A stretch of DNA of 64,000 nucleotides. Source: Yoonia sp034652275 (GTDB taxonomy: Bacteria > Pseudomonadota > Alphaproteobacteria > Rhodobacterales > Rhodobacteraceae). The position numbers and the translations under genes were made by a program. This document shows positions 59,851 to 64,000 of the stretch, in pieces. The stretch spans positions 124,001 to 188,000 of the forward strand of contig NZ_JAXIWG010000002.1 of assembly GCF_034652275.1 (NCBI RefSeq). The letters run 5' to 3'. The notes below the pieces were generated by a model. The model did not search any database. It was given only the letters and a program-made list of their open reading frames with translations, and was not told the origin of the DNA. Positions within the stretch are counted from its first letter, which is position 1. Each line of letters begins with the position of its first letter.

Positions 59851-60512
59851 CCGATCCGCGCGTCGAGGATATTGGCGAATTCAGGGTAAGCCATGTTGCT
59901 GTAAAGCCGCCCGTCGATCACGAAGCTCGGGGTCGAGGTGATCCGGTCACGTTCGGCATTCGTCTGATACCAAGTATAAAGCGCCTCGGCCTTTGCCGCA
60001 TCCGACAATGCCGCATCAAGTGCTGCGTCATCCAGACCCGCGACCTTGGCCATCCGGCGCAGCTGTTCGACGATCACGACAGGATCGCCGCCTGCCAGCC
60101 ATGCGCGCTGCTGTTCGTACAGCATGCTGGTGAAGGAAAAGAAGAAATCGGGGTTGTTCTGGCTGCGCGCGATCATTGACGCCCAAAGGCCCGGACGGTC
60201 GAAATACACCTCGCGATAGACAAAGCGGATCTTGTCCGTGTCGATATAGTTTTCCTTGATCTGCTTGAACTGGTCGGCGTGGAACGTCGCGCAATGCGGG
60301 CAGGTGTATGACGCGTATTCGATGACTTCGACCGCGGCATCGGGATTGCCCAGCACCATTTCCATGACCTCGGGCAAGGTGCCATCGGCGGATTGCGCAT
60401 TGGCGGCACCGGGCAACAGGCCAGTGACCGGATCGGGACGGCTGGCCAGCCAACCGGCACCGGAAATCAGGGCGGCACCACCGGCGGCGGCCAAAAGCGT
60501 TCTGCGTTTCAT
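59847..60512 (-). CDS. DsbA-family periplasmic thiol-disulphide oxidoreductase
   Basis: A 221-residue exported thioredoxin-fold protein. A twin-arginine-like or Sec signal (MKRRTLLAAAGG) precedes a mature domain with CPHC at 71-74, helical insertion sequence, and the cis-Pro loop TSTPSFVIDG. The active-site dipeptide Pro-His is that of oxidising DsbA. This subfamily (DsbA/BdbD-like) is the usual one in alphaproteobacteria. It is 12 bases downstream of the DUF721 gene on the same strand. Confidence 0.9.
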   Translation of the reverse strand: MKRRTLLAAAGGAALISGAGWLASRPDPVTGLLPGAANAQSADGTLPEVMEMVLGNPDAAVEVIEYASYTCPHCATFHADQFKQIKENYIDTDKIRFVYREVYFDRPGLWASMIARSQNNPDFFFSFTSMLYEQQRAWLAGGDPVVIVEQLRRMAKVAGLDDAALDAALSDAAKAEALYTWYQTNAERDRITSTPSFVIDGRLYSNMAYPEFANILDARIG

Positions 60513-60524
60513 ATCTACCTCTGT

Positions 60525-61034
60525 TCAGTTCTTCTGTTTCGCAAGGACATGTGTGCCAAGTCTGGCCAAAGCTGCCCGTAAATCGTCGCTGTCTATTTTC
60601 TCAGATAGGGCGGTGGCTTTGCAAATCACGTCTGCGCTGGGTTGCGTTACACGTTTCGGCGCTGGCGCAAAGGCCACCCGCCCGTCGGCAAAGCCTGTGG
60701 GTGCTGTCTGCGTGATCCGCACCCGCGCGATGGCGCGGTAGCCGTAGCAGGCGTTCACCTTGTCGCGGATCTGGTCCTTTTGCATTTCCAGCATCGGGGC
60801 CTGCGCGCCCGTGGTCAGCAAGGTCAGCGTCGCGCCCATGCCGCCGCGTCCGTAGCTGACGTTTACCGGTGTCGCGATTTGCGCGGTGCTGTCGCCCACG
60901 ACTTCGGCCCAATGCGTTAACAGCCGCGTCACCGCAAAACCGCGCTTTTCGCTGGCGCTGCGGATGCGGGTCTGCACCAGCGCGGCGGCGCGCGAAAAAC
61001 CATAGGTCGTGCCATTGGGTCGTGGCTGTTTCAT
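60525..61034 (-). CDS. DUF721 / DciA-like helicase loader
   Basis: A 169-residue DUF721 protein. The DciA family loads or recruits replicative helicase DnaB where DnaC is absent. Features are the basic N-terminal helix (RAAALVQTRIRSASEKRGFAVTRLL), the KH-like core HWAEVVGDSTAQIATPVNVSY and LTLLTTGAQAPMLEMQKDQI. It is divergent from mutY, an arrangement common in Rhodobacterales. Co-transcribed with the DsbA-like gene. Confidence 0.85.
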   Translation of the reverse strand: MKQPRPNGTTYGFSRAAALVQTRIRSASEKRGFAVTRLLTHWAEVVGDSTAQIATPVNVSYGRGGMGATLTLLTTGAQAPMLEMQKDQIRDKVNACYGYRAIARVRITQTAPTGFADGRVAFAPAPKRVTQPSADVICKATALSEKIDSDDLRAALARLGTHVLAKQKN

Positions 61035-61100
61035 AGCTTTGCATTACCTTATGTCTGGCCCAGCGCCAAGCCTGCGCTGCCGCACCCGGGGGAAACCGCC

Positions 61101-62153
61101 TTGCACGATCTGAGCTCTGCCCTGCTGGACTGGTACGACCGCCACGCCCGCGCCATGCCGTGGCGTGTGCCGCCTGCCGACCGCAAGGCAGGTGTCGCCC
61201 CCGACCCCTATGCTGTCTGGCTGTCCGAAGTGATGCTGCAACAAACAACCGTTGCCGCCGTGCGCGATTATCACCGCAAGTTCACGGCCCTTTGGCCCAG
61301 CGTGCGTGATCTGGCGGCAGCGGATGATGCCGCCGTCATGGCCGCTTGGGCAAGGCTTGGCTATTATGCGCGCGCGCGCAACCTGCTCAAATGCGCGCGG
61401 GTCGTGGTGGCGGATCATGGCGGCACGTTTCCGCGCGATCATGCGACCTTGCTGACGCTGCCCGGCATCGGCCCCTATACGGCGGCGGCGATTGCGGCCA
61501 TTGCGTTTGATGCGCCCGAAACCGTGGTCGATGGCAATGTGGAACGGGTGATGGCGCGGATGTTCGACATCCACACGCCCTTGCCCGCCGCCAAGCCGGA
61601 ATTGACCGCGCGCGCCCGCGCGCTGACACCTGCCGTGCGCGCAGGCGATTATGCGCAGGCGGTGATGGACCTTGGCGCCACGATCTGCACGCCGCGTAAT
61701 CCCGCCTGCGGGATCTGCCCGTGGCGCGCGCCTTGTGCGGCGCGGATCGCAGGCACCGCCGCCGATCTGCCGCGCAAGACGCCCAAGAAAAAGACACCGA
61801 CGCGGTACGGGATCGCCTATGTCACGCTGCGCGCGGATGGCGCGATCCTTCTGGAAACGCGCCCCGACAGCGGGCTTTTGGGCGGAATGCTGGGCTGGCC
61901 GTGCAGCGACTGGGCGGACGACCCCGCACCCGCACCGCCGATCGCGGCTGATTGGACAGCGGTCGCGGCCGAAGCGCGCCACACCTTCACCCATTTTCAC
62001 CTGCATCTGCGGATCATGCTGGCGCACGTGCCGCTGGACGCGCAGCCCGACCGCGGGCATTTCGTCGCAAGGCCCGATTTCAGCCCTGCGGCCCTGCCCA
62101 CCGCGATGCGCAAGGTTTACGATTTGGTTGCCGATCTGGTGCAGATTGATTGA
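61101..62153 (+). CDS. mutY: A/G-specific adenine glycosylase MutY
   Basis: Removes adenine mispaired with 8-oxoguanine. It has 350 residues. The catalytic Glu43 is in SEVMLQQT, the helix-hairpin-helix is LPGIGPYTAAAI, and Asp144 lies in VVDGNVERV. The iron-sulphur cluster cysteines are C196, C203, C206 and C212 (spacing 6-2-5). A C-terminal NUDIX-like domain recognises 8-oxoG (LETRPDSGLLGGMLGWP). The start is a TTG with GGGGGA seven bases upstream. Confidence 0.95.
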   Translation: MHDLSSALLDWYDRHARAMPWRVPPADRKAGVAPDPYAVWLSEVMLQQTTVAAVRDYHRKFTALWPSVRDLAAADDAAVMAAWARLGYYARARNLLKCARVVVADHGGTFPRDHATLLTLPGIGPYTAAAIAAIAFDAPETVVDGNVERVMARMFDIHTPLPAAKPELTARARALTPAVRAGDYAQAVMDLGATICTPRNPACGICPWRAPCAARIAGTAADLPRKTPKKKTPTRYGIAYVTLRADGAILLETRPDSGLLGGMLGWPCSDWADDPAPAPPIAADWTAVAAEARHTFTHFHLHLRIMLAHVPLDAQPDRGHFVARPDFSPAALPTAMRKVYDLVADLVQID

Positions 62154-62212
62154 GAGCCTGCCACTTTGCAGCTAGAATCACCGGACCACCACGACAAAAG
62201 GAATCCACGTCG

Positions 62213-63352
62213 ATGACGCCGTCCGCCGCGCCTGAAACAGGCCCTATCCCTTCGGCCTTGCCGTTCTGGCTGTCGCTGGGGCTGATCCCGCTTGCGGTTT
62301 TTGCTGCGACGCAGGGGGGCTGGGCGCTGCTTTTGTTGCCTTTGGCGACATGGTGGCTGTTTTCGGGCCTTGATTACGTTGTCGGGCTGGACAAGGTGAA
62401 CCCTGACCCCGCAACGCCCGAAAAGGCGCTGTTCTGGCACAAGCTGATCACCCTGCTCTGGACACCGCTGCAACTGGTGACGATCTTTGGCGTGCTGCAT
62501 TACGTCGTGACGACAGACCATCTGACGCGGGTCGAGGCATGGGCGCTGTTCGCGGGTCTGGGCATCCTGTCGGGGACCATCGGGATCACCTATGCGCATG
62601 AGCTGATGCACCAGAAACCGAAACTGGAACGCTGGCTCGCGGACATTCTGCTGGCTTCGGTGTTCTATTCGCATTTCCGGTCCGAACATATGCTGGTGCA
62701 TCACCGCTATGTCGCGACCCCGCGCGATCCGGTGACGGCGCGCTATGGCGAAAGCTTTTACCGCTTCTTTCCGCGCGTGCTGTATCAGTGCTTTGTCTCC
62801 GCACTTGGGGCGGAAAAGGCGATGCTAGCGCGCAAGGACCTGCCCGCGACGCATCTGTCCAACCCGTTCTGGCGCTATCTGGCGCTGCAGGTCCTGTTTG
62901 TGGGGCTTGCGGCCTATATCGGTGGGCTGTGGGGCATTTTCCTGTTCGTGACGCAGGCGTTCTGGGCGGTTTTCCAGCTCGAACTGGTGAATTATGTCGA
63001 ACATTACGGGCTGACGCGCAAACATCTGGGCGACGGCAAATACGAACACGTCAAACCGCGCCATTCGTGGAACGCGTCGCAGCGCGCGTCGAACTGGCTG
63101 CTCATCAACCTGCAACGCCATTCCGACCACCATTACAAACCCGACCGGCGGTTCCCGCTGCTGCAGACCTACGCAGAGGATGAAGCCCCGCAGTTGCCCT
63201 ATGGCTATCCGGTGATGACGATGATGGCGCTGGTGCCACCACTTTGGCGCAAGACGATGCACCCGCGGATCAAGGCCTGGCGCGAGGCGTTTTATCCAGA
63301 GATCAAGAACTGGCGGCCGTACAAATATGCACGCAACCCGATGCCTCGGTAG
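62213..63352 (+). CDS. AlkB-like membrane alkane/fatty acid hydroxylase
   Basis: A 379-residue integral membrane non-haem di-iron hydroxylase, resembling alkane 1-monooxygenase. The histidine boxes are HELMH at 129-133, EHMLVHHRYVATPRDP at 158-173, NYVEHYGL and LQRHSDHH. The second box lacks the Gly of the usual EHxxGHH. About six hydrophobic segments are seen. No rubredoxin or rubredoxin reductase gene is visible nearby. It may hydroxylate medium or long-chain alkanes or acyl chains. The ATG at 62213 follows AAAAGGA at a slightly long distance. Confidence 0.85.
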   Translation: MTPSAAPETGPIPSALPFWLSLGLIPLAVFAATQGGWALLLLPLATWWLFSGLDYVVGLDKVNPDPATPEKALFWHKLITLLWTPLQLVTIFGVLHYVVTTDHLTRVEAWALFAGLGILSGTIGITYAHELMHQKPKLERWLADILLASVFYSHFRSEHMLVHHRYVATPRDPVTARYGESFYRFFPRVLYQCFVSALGAEKAMLARKDLPATHLSNPFWRYLALQVLFVGLAAYIGGLWGIFLFVTQAFWAVFQLELVNYVEHYGLTRKHLGDGKYEHVKPRHSWNASQRASNWLLINLQRHSDHHYKPDRRFPLLQTYAEDEAPQLPYGYPVMTMMALVPPLWRKTMHPRIKAWREAFYPEIKNWRPYKYARNPMPR

Positions 63353-63443
63353 GGCACTCGCGCCCGTTGGGGCAGATCGGGAACCAAAACGCGCCGTATC
63401 GGTTTGAAGGACATACCAATGTCACCAAACAGGAGCGCATCCA

Positions 63444-63617
63444 ATGCGGATCAACACCTCTTCACGTGCGATCATGGGCCTTGTCGCGCTTTTGGCGCTG
63501 GCCGCCTGTGGCGATAACACCACCGAACGCGCGGCAACCGGTGCCGCCACCGGCGCGGTGGTCGCCGGACCGGCCGGTGCGCTTGTCGGCGGTGCTGTCG
63601 GCACAGTGATCGAGTAA
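63444..63617 (+). CDS. 57-residue glycine-zipper lipoprotein
   Basis: A short gene for MRINTSS followed by a hydrophobic signal and lipobox LALAACG (Cys near 22). The mature tail is a glycine-zipper (GAATGAVVAGPAGALVGGAVG). Such small lipoproteins are common in alphaproteobacteria and are thought to insert near the outer membrane; the role is unknown. AGGAG lies eight bases before the ATG. A GGAAC-N16-GGTT pair lies about 40 bases upstream of the ATG, but its meaning is uncertain. Confidence 0.8.
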   Translation: MRINTSSRAIMGLVALLALAACGDNTTERAATGAATGAVVAGPAGALVGGAVGTVIE

Positions 63618-63647
63618 AAAAATCCCCGCCATCTTGCGATGACGGGG
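63616..63647 (-). terminator. Rho-independent terminator of the ccrM-like gene
   Basis: On the minus strand a 10-bp stem (CCCCGTCATC / GATGGCGGGG, one mismatch) with a GCAA loop is followed by a run of seven T residues, about 77 bases after the ccrM stop. It touches the end of the small lipoprotein gene. Confidence 0.88.
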
Positions 63648-63723
63648 CAAAGTTAGCGCCAGCGGTCCCTGCCACCATGACAGGGTTCGCCGCAGGCGCC
63701 GGCGGTATCAACGTTGGTGAAAC

Positions 63724-64000
63724 TTAGTGTTTCTCCATCTCGGAGCGGATCTGCTGTCGTAGCAGATCAATGGGCACCTTTTGCCCGTCGCGTTTGAATT
63801 GCCAATAGGTCCAGCCGTTGCAGCTTGGCGCGCCTTCCAGATAGGCGCCGACCTGATGGATTGATCCTTTGATGTCGTCCCCGATCAGCGTGCCGTCGGC
63901 ACGGACCTTGGCCTTGTGGCGGCCGTTCATGGACCACAATTCCTCGCCGGGGCGCAGCATGCCGCGTTCGATCAGCACGCCGAAGGCCACACGCGGTTCC
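63724..64000 (-). CDS. ccrM: CcrM-type adenine DNA methyltransferase, C-terminal end (partial)
   Basis: The last 91 residues or so of a cell-cycle-regulated methyltransferase, cut by the window edge. The catalytic DPPY region lies outside. What remains is the C-terminal RAMA-type domain: AFGVLIERGMLRPGEELWS, GRHKAKVRADGTL, SIHQVGAYLEGAPSCNGWTYW and VPIDLLRQQIRSEMEKH. In Caulobacter this extension is needed for GANTC methylation. The close resemblance of the end region makes the call firm despite truncation. Confidence 0.9.
   Translation of the reverse strand, partial: EPRVAFGVLIERGMLRPGEELWSMNGRHKAKVRADGTLIGDDIKGSIHQVGAYLEGAPSCNGWTYWQFKRDGQKVPIDLLRQQIRSEMEKH

Overview
The window is high-GC, densely coded DNA from an alphaproteobacterium. 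It is most consistent with the Rhodobacterales (Roseobacter group). Evidence for this is a ChrR-type zinc anti-sigma factor with its RpoE, the rsmB-heparinase-purH-lspA-M16-M16 gene order, the cysQ-DUF4170-kdtA-lpxK block, leuS-lptE-holA, a CcrM-type methyltransferase tail with its RAMA domain, and small families typical of this group (DUF1674, DUF3775, DUF4170, DUF2125, DUF3833). No tRNA, rRNA, insertion sequence, prophage or CRISPR array was seen. Assignments rest on reading motifs and gene order, not on database searches.

Layout. 1-1663: the end of an RTX protein, tail to tail with a Wza-like polysaccharide export lipoprotein. 1779-13263: housekeeping genes for an SDH assembly factor, RsmB, a heparinase-like lyase, PurH, LspA, a short lipoprotein, an M16 peptidase pair, MutL and RmuC. 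13288-19308: the rpoE-chrR stress pair, divergent from a five-gene operon (FAD oxidoreductase, DUF1365, MFS carrier, DUF3833, SDR). The region between the two operons holds two matching candidate sigma-E promoters back to back. 19384-25172: DUF3775, a saccharopine-dehydrogenase-like protein, a histidine phosphatase, a small secreted protein, RecQ and an AT-richer lipoprotein. 25203-27615: a RimB-RimK-M14 peptidase operon. 27722-35526: truB, rpsO and pnp, with five other genes lying between them, including a fluoroacetate-dehalogenase-like hydrolase, a membrane-anchored RTX protein and an AT-richer secreted protein.

35723-42940: an outer-membrane barrel, a 1-Cys peroxiredoxin, an aldehyde dehydrogenase / VOC dioxygenase / esterase cluster, RluA, YggS and a strongly expressed-looking porin. 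43073-47098: leuS-lptE-holA. 47162-50230: YjbH, YjbF and a small membrane protein, an exopolysaccharide-type module. 50412-55124: a glutathione transferase, a flavoprotein, a crotonase, an SDR and a DUF2125 protein. 55242-59850: pmbA, cysQ, DUF4170, a degenerate kdtA and lpxK. 59847-64000: a DsbA-like protein, DciA-like DUF721, MutY, an AlkB-like hydroxylase, a 57-residue glycine-zipper lipoprotein and the C-terminus of CcrM.

Most of the window is ordinary core genome. The parts most worth a second look are the divergent sigma-E promoters and their lipid/redox operon, the Rim-like operon with a carboxypeptidase-type partner, the dehalogenase-like hydrolase with a Glu at the usual acid position, the degenerate Kdo transferase, and the insertions into the truB-rpsO-pnp block.
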